Shown here piece after piece: positions 34,867 through 44,100 of a stretch of DNA of 64,000 nt. Below the pieces are notes generated by a model. That model saw only the letters and a list, made by a program, of their open reading frames with translations. It made no database searches and was not told the DNA's origin. Position numbers and translations under genes: made by a program. Numbering within the stretch: position 1 is the stretch's first letter; every line of letters starts with the position of its first letter. Source of the stretch: Holophagales bacterium (GTDB lineage Bacteria > Acidobacteriota > Thermoanaerobaculia > Multivoradales > JAGPDF01); the NCBI GenBank assembly GCA_016699405.1, contig CP064972.1, positions 2,077,501 through 2,141,500 on the forward strand, in the 5' to 3' direction.

Positions 34867-36311
34867 CAGGAGGTCGCTTTCTTCGGCAGGTAGAGGAAGA
34901 GGTTCCGTCCGAGCACCTTCTGGAGATCGTAGCGCCGGACGACGCTCGCGCGCACCGCCGCCGACCAGTTCGAGAACTCCGGGTTCGGCGTGGCGAGATC
35001 GGCGTCGGCGAGCACCACGTCGATCGCCCCGGTCTCCAGGTCGGCGAGCAGACGATCTTCCTTCCATTTCCCGGCTCGCGCGAGGCACGCGAAGATGTAG
35101 GGATCGTTCAGGTACGGCGTGCCGCCGGCGCGCAGCACCGAGGTCACCTCCATGGTGAGCACGCGCCGGCCGGCGAGCAGCGGGGCGAGCTCGGCCTCGG
35201 TGGCGGAGCGCTGGGCACGGCCGCGCAACTCCATGGCGACACGCGGCGCGGCACCGGCGAGCATTGCGACGAGGAGCGCCACGGCGAGCGCAACGCCCGC
35301 GGTGAGCTCGCGGACTCGCGACCAGCCGAGGGCGAGCAGCGGGGCCGCGGCGAAGGCCGGCTCGATGAAGTAGTTGGCGTTGGCGCCGACTTTGCCGACC
35401 GTGGCGACGGCGAGCGCCAGGGCGAGCAGGAAGTATCCGGAGAGCAGGCGCTCCTCGCGCCGCCCCTCGACGACGCCGGCGATCGCCAGGCCGGCGGCGA
35501 CCGGCAGCAGCGGCTGGGCGAACGCCACCTGGATCATCTTGGCGAGACCGCCGGCGGCGAACGGGTTGGCGCCGTTGAAGCCGAAGACCGCAGCGGCGAA
35601 GCCACCATCGGTGAGCGCATGGAGCGCGGCGAGCCAGGCGAGACCGAGCAGGACCGCGGTGGCGACGAAGCGCACGGCATCGCGGGTACGGCGCTCGGAA
35701 GCCATCCAGAGCACCAAGGCCGCCGGCGCGGCGATCGCCGTCGGCTTGGTGAAGACGGCGATCGTGGCGAGCGCGGCGGCGAGCGCGCTGGCCAGCGACG
35801 GCGTGAGGCGGAACGTCCCGGCCCCGACGGCGAGGGCGAGGAGCGAGAAGGCGACCGCCAGGGTGTCGACGCGGTTCTGCGGCGCGAAGATCAGCAGTGG
35901 CACGAAGGCGAGCGGTGCGAGAATTCCGAAGAGCGTCGCGGACCGCGAGAGCTCGAGAGCCCGTCTTGACAGACGCCCGAGGGCGGCAAGGGCCAGCGCG
36001 AGGCCGGCGAGCGAGAGCAGCCGCCCGGCGAGCAGCGTCGGTCGTCCGCCGGCAAGCGCGAGCAGCCAGCCGCCGAGCTGGTAGTCGACCGGCCCGTAGA
36101 GATGGGTCCGGTAGGGCGGCGCCGCCCAGCCGTCCGGGGTGAACGCCGAATGGCCGCGGGCCGCGTCGAGCTGTGCGGTGAGCACGACGCCCTCGACATA
36201 GTCGCCCGGGATGTCGCCACGCAGGAGGTCGACGGCGTTGAGCGCGAAGAGGAGAGCGCCCGCCGCGAGGGCGGCCCAGGCGGCGGCGACGAGCAGGCGG
36301 TGAGCGTTCAC
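34866..36311 (-). CDS. Multi-pass GT-C-like membrane protein
   Basis: A 481-residue protein starting at GTG, which overlaps the GT4 stop (GTGA). About ten helices are seen. The first loop (DIPGDYVEGVVLTAQLDAARG) has an acidic residue pair as in GT-C glycosyltransferases. FAPQNRVDTLAVAF and FTKPTAIAAP are similar to DUF2029/GT87-like proteins. The C-terminal ~110 residues are soluble. Probable polyprenyl-linked glycosyltransferase working with the previous gene; donor and acceptor are unknown. Confidence 0.65.
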   Translation of the reverse strand: MNAHRLLVAAAWAALAAGALLFALNAVDLLRGDIPGDYVEGVVLTAQLDAARGHSAFTPDGWAAPPYRTHLYGPVDYQLGGWLLALAGGRPTLLAGRLLSLAGLALALAALGRLSRRALELSRSATLFGILAPLAFVPLLIFAPQNRVDTLAVAFSLLALAVGAGTFRLTPSLASALAAALATIAVFTKPTAIAAPAALVLWMASERRTRDAVRFVATAVLLGLAWLAALHALTDGGFAAAVFGFNGANPFAAGGLAKMIQVAFAQPLLPVAAGLAIAGVVEGRREERLLSGYFLLALALAVATVGKVGANANYFIEPAFAAAPLLALGWSRVRELTAGVALAVALLVAMLAGAAPRVAMELRGRAQRSATEAELAPLLAGRRVLTMEVTSVLRAGGTPYLNDPYIFACLARAGKWKEDRLLADLETGAIDVVLADADLATPNPEFSNWSAAVRASVVRRYDLQKVLGRNLFLYLPKKATS

Positions 36312-37534
36312 GTTCGGCCCCCCTGGCGAATCTCGCGGTAGAGCGTCTCCAGCCGCGCGGCGACCGCCGGCCAAGCGTAGCGCGTCGCCACCTCGGTGCG
36401 CGCGGCGTCGACCAGGCGGTCGCGCGCGGCTCCCGGCGGGCAGAGCGGGGCGACCGCGGCGACAAGCGCCGGTCCGTCGGCGGGCGGGCAGAGCCGACCG
36501 GTGCGTCCGTCCTCGACGAGCTCGGCGAGACCGCCGACGCGCGTCGCGACCACGGGCAGCCCCGCCGCCCAGGCCTCGAGCACGACGATGCCGAACGGCT
36601 CGTGACGCGAGGGCAGCACGAAGACATCGGCGGCGCGATAGAGGTCGGCGAGTGGCTCGCTCTCCGGCGCCAGCGCGCCGAGCAGGTGAAGACGATCGAG
36701 GACTCCGAGCTCGCCGGCGCGCTGGCGGATCGTCTCGTCGTAGCCGGGCACGGTGACCGGGCCGGCGAGCGCGGCGTGGGCGCCGGGAAGCGCGGCGAGC
36801 AGGTCGACGAGCGCCAACTGGTTCTTCTGCGGGTCGACGCGGGCGACGGTGAGCAGCAGCGGCACGCTCGCCGGAATGCCGAGACGGGCGCGGGCGCGGG
36901 CGCCGTCGCCGCCGGCGAAGCGCTCCGGGTCGACACCGTTCGGCAGCCGCTCGACACGCACTCCGGGGAGCGCGGCGCGCGCCCGCTCGAGCTCGATTGC
37001 CGAAAGCACGAGGACCAGGTCGGCACCGCGCAGGAAGGCGCGGGTACCGAGCAGCGCCGCCGGGATCTTCCCCCAGTCGAGAGCGCGCCGGCCGGGCGCC
37101 GTCATCTCGCGGACCTCCTCGGGCGGCACGTCGAACTCGCCGCCGTGCAGCTGGACGACGTAGGCGGCGCCGCGGCGTCGCGCCGCCCAGCGCGCCTGTC
37201 CAGCGAGCCGCTGCATCGTGTGGCAGTGCACGACCGCGGGCCGCTCGCCGGCGAGCAGCGCGGCCATCAGACCCGGCGACAGCGGGTTGCCGCCCTTGCG
37301 GTCGAGGGCGGCGCGCGCGGCGCCGGAGAGCGGGAGCCGCGCGTAGGTGTAGCGAAAGCGGCGCACCGGCACGCCCAGCACTACGGCCGCTCCCGGCCGG
37401 TCGAGCGCGGCGGTGCAGAGCACCTCCGCCGCGTGGCCGGCGCGGCGCTGTGCGCGCGCCAGCGACGCCACGACGCTCTCGGTGCCACCCCAGGCGGCGG
37501 GGGTGAAGCGGCGGGCGACGTGGGCGATGCGCAT
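36308..37534 (-). CDS. Glycosyltransferase family 4
   Basis: A 408-residue GT-B enzyme. The N-terminal domain opens with RRFTPAAWGGTESVVASLARA, the usual acceptor-side glycine motif. The C-terminal domain has LTVARVDPQKNQLALVDLL and the donor-binding EPFGIVVLEAWAAGLPVVATRVGG (E-x7-E type). It would add a sugar from an NDP donor to a lipid-linked intermediate on the cytoplasmic face. Its ATG overlaps the flippase stop by one base. Confidence 0.88.
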   Translation of the reverse strand: MRIAHVARRFTPAAWGGTESVVASLARAQRRAGHAAEVLCTAALDRPGAAVVLGVPVRRFRYTYARLPLSGAARAALDRKGGNPLSPGLMAALLAGERPAVVHCHTMQRLAGQARWAARRRGAAYVVQLHGGEFDVPPEEVREMTAPGRRALDWGKIPAALLGTRAFLRGADLVLVLSAIELERARAALPGVRVERLPNGVDPERFAGGDGARARARLGIPASVPLLLTVARVDPQKNQLALVDLLAALPGAHAALAGPVTVPGYDETIRQRAGELGVLDRLHLLGALAPESEPLADLYRAADVFVLPSRHEPFGIVVLEAWAAGLPVVATRVGGLAELVEDGRTGRLCPPADGPALVAAVAPLCPPGAARDRLVDAARTEVATRYAWPAVAARLETLYREIRQGGRT

Positions 37535-39060
37535 CAGGAGACCCCGAGCAGCAGAAGCAGCCAGCGCTTGGCGGGGAAGCGCGCCTCGCGCAGCCGGTAG
37601 CGCTCCTCGGAGCCGAGCAGGCCGGAGAAGCGCAGGCCGAGCAGCATCAGCGCGGCGCCCGCGCCGACGCCGACGGCGAGCCCCCACCAGCCGGTGAGCC
37701 AGGGGCGCGCCAGCGCCGGCAGCAGGCCGGGCGAGAGCGCGACGACGAGGCGCAGCATCCAGCGCCACGGGAACTCGAGCGGCCCGGTCTGGCGCAGGGC
37801 GTAGCGGATCGTCACCGGCGTCACCAGGACGAGCGAGAGCACCACCGCCGCCACTGCGCCGGCGACGTGGAAGCGCGGGATGAGCAGCAGGTCGAGCCCG
37901 AGGTTGACCGCCACCTGCACCAGGCCGAAGCCGAGCGTGCGATGGGAGCGCTCGACGACGTTGAGCGCCGCGCCGATCGGCAGGGAGACGAACGGCAGCA
38001 GGTGGACCACCGAGAAGATCCGCGCCAGGTCGCCGGCCGGCGCCATCTCGGCGCCGTAGAGCAGCAGCACGCCGCGATCGGCCCAGGCGGCGCCGAGCAG
38101 GGCGAACGGCACGGTGACCACGGCGAGCAGCTTGTAGTACCAGCCGACCAGCGAGCCGAGGCGCGTCGGATCGCGCTGCACCGTGGCGGTCATCGCCGCG
38201 AGCACCACGGCGTAGAGCGAGAGCGGCACGAGCTCGAGCCCGAGCTGCGGCAGCGAGTAGCCGAGGTCGTAGAAGCCGACGACCGAGGGCGGCACCACGG
38301 CGGCGAGGAAGTAGACCTCCGACTGCCGCTGGACGATCAGGTTCACCAGGCTCGAGCCGACCTGCGAGCCGGCGTAGGCGGCAACGCGGCGCGGGGCGAT
38401 CTCCGTCGTCGAGCGGTCGGGGATCTCGGCGAGGCTGCGGCGCAGCGACGGGGCGAGGTAGGCGATCGCCGCGGCGAGTGCGGCGGCCTGGGCGGCAAGC
38501 GCCGCCGCTGCCCCGCCGCCGCCCCGGAGCCACCACCAGGTCAGCGCCAGCCAGCCGAAGCCGGTGATCGCCGTGGCGATGGTGAGCACGCGGGCGCGGG
38601 CGAGCGCGAAATGCAGCTGGTAGACCGACTCCTTCAGGGTGAACGCCGCGGCGAAGAGGCAGACGAGCGGCAGCAGCGGCACGAGCTCGGGGGTGAAGAG
38701 CTGCTCGAAGAGCGGCGCGAGGAGGAGCAGCAAGGCGCTCGCGACGACGAGCAGCGCGAGCTGCGCGAGCAGGACCCACACGAAGAGCCGTCGCACGCCG
38801 TGTCGCGAGCCCTGGGTCTCGAGCTCCGGCACGAAGCGCAGCAGCGCCCGGTCGAGACCGGCCGAGACCAGCAGGACGCCGAACGTCCCGAGGTTGCGGG
38901 CGAGCGACCAGACGCCGAAAGCGTCCTTGCCGAGCAGGCGCGCGGCAATCACCGAGACGCCGAGCGTGCCGGCGAGGGTGGCGACCTTGGCGAGCACCGA
39001 CCAGAGGGCCTGGCCGGCGACACGTTGCGAAGCCGAGGGCGCCGCTAGGCCATCGCCCAC
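37534..39060 (-). CDS. Wzx-type polysaccharide flippase
   Basis: A 508-residue, about 12-14-helix protein of the MOP superfamily. The first segment (VAGQALWSVLAKVATLAGTLG) and LLGKDAFGVWSLARNLGTFG match the polysaccharide transport family. It would flip undecaprenyl-linked repeat units across the inner membrane. It begins at GTG and overlaps the preceding hydrolase gene by 16 bases. Confidence 0.85.
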   Translation of the reverse strand: MGDGLAAPSASQRVAGQALWSVLAKVATLAGTLGVSVIAARLLGKDAFGVWSLARNLGTFGVLLVSAGLDRALLRFVPELETQGSRHGVRRLFVWVLLAQLALLVVASALLLLLAPLFEQLFTPELVPLLPLVCLFAAAFTLKESVYQLHFALARARVLTIATAITGFGWLALTWWWLRGGGGAAAALAAQAAALAAAIAYLAPSLRRSLAEIPDRSTTEIAPRRVAAYAGSQVGSSLVNLIVQRQSEVYFLAAVVPPSVVGFYDLGYSLPQLGLELVPLSLYAVVLAAMTATVQRDPTRLGSLVGWYYKLLAVVTVPFALLGAAWADRGVLLLYGAEMAPAGDLARIFSVVHLLPFVSLPIGAALNVVERSHRTLGFGLVQVAVNLGLDLLLIPRFHVAGAVAAVVLSLVLVTPVTIRYALRQTGPLEFPWRWMLRLVVALSPGLLPALARPWLTGWWGLAVGVGAGAALMLLGLRFSGLLGSEERYRLREARFPAKRWLLLLLGVS

Positions 39061-40196
39061 TCGGCCATCTCCCGCATGAGGCCGTGGAAATCGACGATCG
39101 ACCGGATCGGGGTGGATGGAGTGAACGACGCGAGCAGAGTCGCGTCCGAGTCGGGGTGCTCCGGCCGGTAGCCGTGCATCCCCGCCGGCGCCACCCGCCC
39201 CATGTGGGAGGGGTTGAGCAACACGCCGGGATCGAGGGCGTAGATCCCCTGTCCGAAGCGATGATCGGGCCAGAAGGTGCCGTAGGCCTCGAGCTCCGGC
39301 CGCTCGACCCAGCGTCCGTCGGCGTCGCCCGGCAGCGCCTCGCGGATCCGCGCTTCGGCGCCGTCGCGGAAGTACCAGAAGCGGATCATCGTCGAGTCGT
39401 AGACGGCGGCGTAGTCGACGCCGAACGCGAGCCCCAGCGCCTCGATGCGTGGCATCAGGTCAACCACTCGGTGGATCGTCGCCATGCCGTGATCGGAAAT
39501 GAGCGCGAAGCGCACTTCGCCGTAGCGCTGGCGGGCGTCGGCGAGCAGGCTGTCGATCTGTGCCTCGTACCAGCGGAGCTTGTCGTCGACTGCCGGCGAG
39601 GCCTTGGTGACCTCGTGCATCAGGCCGTCGAGATTGGCACTGTAGAGGAACGCGAAGCGTGGCTCGCCCGCCTTGACGGCGCTGCGCAGCGCCGCGACGT
39701 TCGCTTCCTCGGAGTTGTGCCAATTCGAAACGTGGTACGGCACGCCGGTGGCCACGAGGTGATCGAAGATGCTCGGGCCGCGGTTGATCCCGCCGGGCTT
39801 GAAGATGTCCTTCTTCTCGGCGTAGTCGAAGAGCGGCAGGACCTCGAACGGCAGGTTGTAGATCTGGAAGTACCCGGTGAAGCCGTAGGCGACGGCGATC
39901 GCCTTGGAGAGGTAGCGCCGGACCCGTCCGCGGTCGAAGAGCGAGGCCGGCAGCGCCCGCAGGAGCTTCAGGGCTTTGAACGGACTGGTGGCCGGCGAGT
40001 AGTAGAAGCTCGACCAGTGGTCGTTCTCGTCGGGACGGCGTCCGGAGAGGATCGCCGGCACGCAGGCCGAGGAGAACCCGAAGAGCGACGCGGCTTTCTG
40101 TCGGTAGGGGAGCCTGTCGAGGAACCAGGGCCGGGATCGGATGACCTCCCAGCCACACGCGTCGACGAACATTACAACGGCGCAGCGGTCGCCCAT
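39045..40196 (-). CDS. Alkaline-phosphatase-superfamily hydrolase
   Basis: A 383-residue protein from the ATG at 40196; a longer frame would cross the divergent promoter. The type I phosphodiesterase/nucleotide-pyrophosphatase pattern is present: a first metal Asp in VVMFVDACGW, a nucleophile region SSACVPAILSGRRP in which a Ser stands where NPPs have Thr, a second metal site near NLDGLMHEV and a third at LISDHGMATIH. No signal peptide is seen. As the first gene of the left polysaccharide arm it may remove or transfer a phospho-substituent. That role is inferred from place only. Confidence 0.72.
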   Translation of the reverse strand: MGDRCAVVMFVDACGWEVIRSRPWFLDRLPYRQKAASLFGFSSACVPAILSGRRPDENDHWSSFYYSPATSPFKALKLLRALPASLFDRGRVRRYLSKAIAVAYGFTGYFQIYNLPFEVLPLFDYAEKKDIFKPGGINRGPSIFDHLVATGVPYHVSNWHNSEEANVAALRSAVKAGEPRFAFLYSANLDGLMHEVTKASPAVDDKLRWYEAQIDSLLADARQRYGEVRFALISDHGMATIHRVVDLMPRIEALGLAFGVDYAAVYDSTMIRFWYFRDGAEARIREALPGDADGRWVERPELEAYGTFWPDHRFGQGIYALDPGVLLNPSHMGRVAPAGMHGYRPEHPDSDATLLASFTPSTPIRSIVDFHGLMREMAEWAMA

Positions 40197-40247
40197 TCGT
40201 CGCCCCCCCCAGGTCCTGCCAAGCGATCGGACCGGGCGACGGGCAAC

Positions 40248-40289
40248 CTGGACGCTCGTCGTCCAGCTGAATAATCCGGGTCCTATACT
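40248..40289 (+). promoter_or_regulatory. Dyad plus -10 element between divergent polysaccharide arms
   Basis: CTGGACG (40248-40254) and CGTCCAG (40260-40266) form a perfect dyad with a 5-base spacer. A good -10, TATACT, lies at 40284-40289, 17 bases after the dyad. No -35 match is seen at the expected place, which the dyad's right arm occupies. The ATG at 40300 is 10 bases after the -10, so the transcript has almost no leader. This looks like an activator-dependent promoter for the right arm. The left-arm promoter must lie in the same 100-base gap. Confidence 0.45.
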
Positions 40290-40299
40290 ACCTGACGGG

Positions 40300-41568
40300 A
40301 TGCGTACCCTGTTCGTCAACGAGAAGGGTTGCGCTTACGGTGGCGTCGAGCAGGCGGTCGGCGACACCGCTGCGGGTCTTGCCGCTCGCGGGCATGCCGT
40401 TCATCTCCTCTCCTGCGAGCCGATCCCCGAGGGCCGATCGCCGCTCGGAGCGCCCTTCGCCTCGCGCACGCGGCTCGAGCTTCAGGCTGCGGAAGGCACC
40501 TGGAGGCGTCAGCTCGCCCGGGCGCTCGAGGCCGCGGCGCCCGACGTCGTCTACGTCCATCGCTGGGCGCATCGCGAGAGCCTCGCCGAGCTCGCCGTCG
40601 GGCTGCCGACGGTTCGCTACGCCCACGACCACGACCTCTACTGTCCGCGGCGGCACAAGTACTTTCCGCTCAGCCGGCGTATCTGCAACCACCCGCTCGG
40701 GGTGCACTGTGTCCTGCACGGGTGTCTGCTGACGCCGCAGGGGCCGGTGCCGGGCCTCCCCGGCCTCGTCGACCTGCGGGCGAAGGCGCGCGATCTCGCC
40801 TTCAACCGGCGTCTGCCGACGCTCGCCGTCGGTTCGCGCTGGATGCGCGACATGATGCGGCGCAACGGCTTCGCGGAATCGCAGGTCGTGCTGCTGCCAC
40901 CGGTTCCCGCCGGGCTCGAGCGGGACACGCCCGCGCCCCCCGCTGACGGCGCGGTACCGACGGTGCTCTTCGTCGGGCAGCTCATCCGTGGCAAGGGCGT
41001 CGACCTGCTGCTCGCGGCGCTCGCCGGGGTCCGGCGACCGTTCCGGGCCCTGCTCGTCGGGACGGGAGCGCAGCAGCACGAGCTCGTCGAACAGACCCGG
41101 CAACTCGGGCTCGGCGACCGGGTCACCTTCGTCGGATGGGTGCCGCACGATCGGCTCGCCGACTACTACCGGCAGGCGGCGGTGGTCGCGGTGCCGTCGC
41201 GTTGGCCGGAGCCGTTCGGCATGGTCGGACTCGAAGCGATGTGGTCGGCGCGCCCGGTCGCGGCCTTTGCCGTCGGGGGCATTCCGGACTGGCTCGTCGA
41301 CGGCGAGACGGGGCTCCTGGCGGCGGAGGGCGATGCGACCGGGCTCGGGCACGCCCTCGAGGAGCTGCTCAGCGATGCCGACTTGGGGCGGCGGCTCGGC
41401 GAGGCCGGGTTCGCCCGCGCCCGGGAGCATTACCGCTTCGCCGATTACCTCGACCGGACCGCAGGTCTGCTCGCCGGCGCCATCGCCGGCGCGGGTGCGT
41501 CCTCGGGTACGGCGCGGAGCTCCGTCGCTCCCGTGAGCGGGGACGGCGAGGAGATCGATGACCTCTGA
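40300..41568 (+). CDS. Glycosyltransferase family 4
   Basis: A 422-residue GT-B enzyme and the first gene of the right arm. The N-terminal motif is NEKGCAYGGVEQAVGDTAAGL. A Cys/His-rich insertion near 115-145 (YCPRRHKYF, then CNHPLGVHCVLHGC) is typical of one GT4 subgroup and might bind metal. The donor site is RWPEPFGMVGLEAMWSARPV. It starts with almost no 5' leader and lacks a Shine-Dalgarno sequence. It overlaps the next GT4 gene by 11 bases. Confidence 0.88.
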   Translation: MRTLFVNEKGCAYGGVEQAVGDTAAGLAARGHAVHLLSCEPIPEGRSPLGAPFASRTRLELQAAEGTWRRQLARALEAAAPDVVYVHRWAHRESLAELAVGLPTVRYAHDHDLYCPRRHKYFPLSRRICNHPLGVHCVLHGCLLTPQGPVPGLPGLVDLRAKARDLAFNRRLPTLAVGSRWMRDMMRRNGFAESQVVLLPPVPAGLERDTPAPPADGAVPTVLFVGQLIRGKGVDLLLAALAGVRRPFRALLVGTGAQQHELVEQTRQLGLGDRVTFVGWVPHDRLADYYRQAAVVAVPSRWPEPFGMVGLEAMWSARPVAAFAVGGIPDWLVDGETGLLAAEGDATGLGHALEELLSDADLGRRLGEAGFARAREHYRFADYLDRTAGLLAGAIAGAGASSGTARSSVAPVSGDGEEIDDL

Positions 41569-42733
41569 GCTCGTCGTCGCCGTCAGCCTCTTCGCCAACG
41601 ACCGCGGAACCTCCGGCATCGGTCGCTACCTCAAGAGCGTGGTTTCGCGCCTGCCGGCCGCCGATCCCGGCGTGCGTCTGCTGCTCTTCGTGGCGCGCGA
41701 GGACCTGCCGGTCTTCGCCGGGTTCGACGAACGGGACGACGGTCGCGTCCGCTTCGTCCCGGTCGCCGACCGATGGAACTCCCCGCCGCTCTCGCTGCTC
41801 TGGCACGCGTTCGCGTTTCCGCGCGCCGCAGCCCGCTCCGGCGCCTCGGTCATCTACCTGCCCGCCGGCAACCGCCGCCTGGTGCCGTTCGGGGCGCTGC
41901 CGACGCTCGCCGTCGTCCACGACCTCTCCTGGCTCCACATGGAGGGCAAGTACGACCTCGCCCGCGAGCTCTACCTGCGCCGCTTCCTCCCCTGGATGAT
42001 CCGGCGCTCGACCCGAGTGGTGGCGATCTCGGAGTCGACCGAGCGCGATCTCGTCGCGCTGGCGCACTGTCCCGCCGCGCGCATCACCCGCGTCGGCAAC
42101 GGCTTTGACGCGACGGTCTTCCACCCGCGCGACGCCGGCGACAGCCGGCGCGAGCTCGCGGCCGCCGGGCTCGAGCTGCCGCCGCGCTTCCTGCTCTACG
42201 TGTCGCGGCTCGAGCACCCGGGCAAGAACCACGTCGGTCTGCTTCGCGCCTATCGCCGCCTGCTCGACCGGCGGCCCGACTTCCCGGACGACCTGGTGTT
42301 CGCAGGCGGTCGCTGGAGCGGGGCCGAGGCGGTCGACCGCGCGCTTGCCGAGCTCGGGCTCGAATCGCGCGTCCACCGGCTCGGCTTCGTCGCCGACGAG
42401 CACCTACCGCACCTCTACGCCACGGCGCGCGGTCTCGTCTTCCCGTCGCTCTTCGAGGGCTTCGGGTTGCCGATCCTCGAGGCGCAGGCCTGCGGGCTGC
42501 CGGTGGCCGGCTCGGCGTTGTCGTCGATCCCCGAGGTCATCGGCGACGCCGGTCTGCTCTTCGATCCGCACGATCCCGACGAGATCGCCGCGGCGATCGA
42601 ACGGCTTGCCACCGACGACGCGCGACGCAGCGAGATGATCGACCGCGGGCTCGCCAACGCGCGTCGTCACACCTGGGAAGCGACGGCCGCCGCGACCGCC
42701 CGGCTCCTGCGTGAGATCGCCGTTGCCTCCTGA
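41558..42733 (+). CDS. Glycosyltransferase family 4 (mannosyltransferase-like)
   Basis: A 391-residue GT-B enzyme. Family features: TSGIGRYLKSVVSRL near the N-terminus, AVVHDLSWL, LLYVSRLEHPGKNHVGLL, and the donor site SLFEGFGLPILEAQACGLPVAGS. It resembles WbaZ/MtfB-type mannosyl or rhamnosyl transferases; the sugar cannot be told from sequence alone. It overlaps the preceding gene by 11 bases and the next by 23. Confidence 0.88.
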   Translation: MTSELVVAVSLFANDRGTSGIGRYLKSVVSRLPAADPGVRLLLFVAREDLPVFAGFDERDDGRVRFVPVADRWNSPPLSLLWHAFAFPRAAARSGASVIYLPAGNRRLVPFGALPTLAVVHDLSWLHMEGKYDLARELYLRRFLPWMIRRSTRVVAISESTERDLVALAHCPAARITRVGNGFDATVFHPRDAGDSRRELAAAGLELPPRFLLYVSRLEHPGKNHVGLLRAYRRLLDRRPDFPDDLVFAGGRWSGAEAVDRALAELGLESRVHRLGFVADEHLPHLYATARGLVFPSLFEGFGLPILEAQACGLPVAGSALSSIPEVIGDAGLLFDPHDPDEIAAAIERLATDDARRSEMIDRGLANARRHTWEATAAATARLLREIAVAS

Positions 42734-44054
42734 GCCGATCCGCACGGCGGTCGACGGGCTCGGTCGGGCGCCGCGCCTGCGCCTTGCTTGGCTCGCCGCC
42801 TCGCTCGGCTTGCTCGAGGCCCTCTCCGGCGCGTTGCGACGCCTGCTCGACCTCTCGGTTTCGCTCGCCCTGTCGCTCCTCCTGCTCCCCTACGCCGCGC
42901 TGGCCTGGGTGGTAGCGCGGGCTGGCGGACGGCCGGCATTCGTGCGGGAGGGCTTCGTCGGCCGCTGGCAGCAGCCGATCGAGCTCGGCCGGTTGACCGC
43001 GGGAGGACCGCTCGCCCGCCTGCCCTGGCTGTGGGCGGTAGTGCGCGGCGACCTGGCGCTCGTCGGGCCGGCACCCTGTTCCGAAGCCGAGCGCGCGAGG
43101 CTCACCGCCGCCGACCTGCCGCGCTTCCAGGTGCGCCCGGGACTGGCGCACCTGCACCGCATCCGGCGCGCCGCCAACATCGACTTCGAGGGTCAGACGC
43201 GGAGCGATCTCGAGCAGGTCCACGCCGTCGGTCTCGGTGGCGAGCTCGGCATCCTGGTGCGCTCGATCCCGGCGGCCCTCATCGGCGGCCGGGCGGTCGC
43301 GCCGCCGCGCGAGCTGCATCTGCTCGGGGTGCGGATCGACAACTGGACGATGAGCGAAGCGATCGCATGGCTCCTCTCCCAGCCGCGCGGAGGGCGGCCG
43401 CGTCAACTCGCCTTCGTCAACCCCGACTGCCTCAACAAGGCGTACGAACGCGAGAGCTACCGTCGCGTGCTCGCCGCCGCCGACGTCGTCCTGCCCGACG
43501 GCATCGGCATCCACTACGCCTGCAAGATCCTGGGGACCTCGCTCGCCGCGAACGTCAACGGCACCGACCTCTTCCCGCGCCTCTGCGACGCCGCCGAAGC
43601 GGCCGGTCGCTCGCTCTACCTGCTCGGCGCGCGGCGCGAGGTCGTCGAGTCGCTCGGCGAGCGGATCGCCCAGCGCTGGCCGGGGCTGGAGATCGCCGGG
43701 GCGCGCGACGGTTTCTTCGCCCGGGGCGGCGAGGAGGAGCGCGAGGTGGTCACGGCCATTCGCGACTCGGGAGCGGATCTGCTGCTCGTCGCGTTCGGGG
43801 CGCCGGCGCAGGAGGAGTGGATCGCCTGCCACGCCGGAGAGCTCGGGGTCGCCGCGGCGATGGGCGTCGGCGGCCTGTTCGACTTCTATTCCGGGAGGAT
43901 TCCGCGCGCTCCGGGCTGGGTGCGGGAGATCGGTTTCGAGTGGGCCTGGCGACTGCTTCAGGAGCCGGGCCGGATGTGGCGTCGCTACATCGTCGGCAAC
44001 CCGCTGTTCCTCTGGCGGATCTGGCGTCAGGGCCGGCGATTTCCCCTAGGATGA
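42711..44054 (+). CDS. Fusion: sugar-phosphate-transferase-like plus WecG/TagA GT26
   Basis: A 447-residue fusion starting at GTG. Residues about 40-190 resemble the priming sugar-transferase family (RRLLDLSVSLALSLLLLP, LPWLWAVVRGDLALVGPAPC and FQVRPGLAHL) but lack the KFRTM block. Residues about 205-440 are a complete WecG/TagA/CpsF domain (LAFVNPDCLNKAYE, LPDGIGIHYACKILG, RVNGTDLFPRL-like ANVNGTDLF, and LVAFGAPAQEEWI). GT26 enzymes add the second sugar to a lipid-linked first sugar. Joining both steps in one chain suggests substrate channelling. Confidence 0.8.
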   Translation: MRSPLPPEPIRTAVDGLGRAPRLRLAWLAASLGLLEALSGALRRLLDLSVSLALSLLLLPYAALAWVVARAGGRPAFVREGFVGRWQQPIELGRLTAGGPLARLPWLWAVVRGDLALVGPAPCSEAERARLTAADLPRFQVRPGLAHLHRIRRAANIDFEGQTRSDLEQVHAVGLGGELGILVRSIPAALIGGRAVAPPRELHLLGVRIDNWTMSEAIAWLLSQPRGGRPRQLAFVNPDCLNKAYERESYRRVLAAADVVLPDGIGIHYACKILGTSLAANVNGTDLFPRLCDAAEAAGRSLYLLGARREVVESLGERIAQRWPGLEIAGARDGFFARGGEEEREVVTAIRDSGADLLLVAFGAPAQEEWIACHAGELGVAAAMGVGGLFDFYSGRIPRAPGWVREIGFEWAWRLLQEPGRMWRRYIVGNPLFLWRIWRQGRRFPLG

Positions 44055-44100
44055 GCGGACGGGGCGATCGGCCCCGGCAGAGGCCGCGAGGAGGAGAGGC

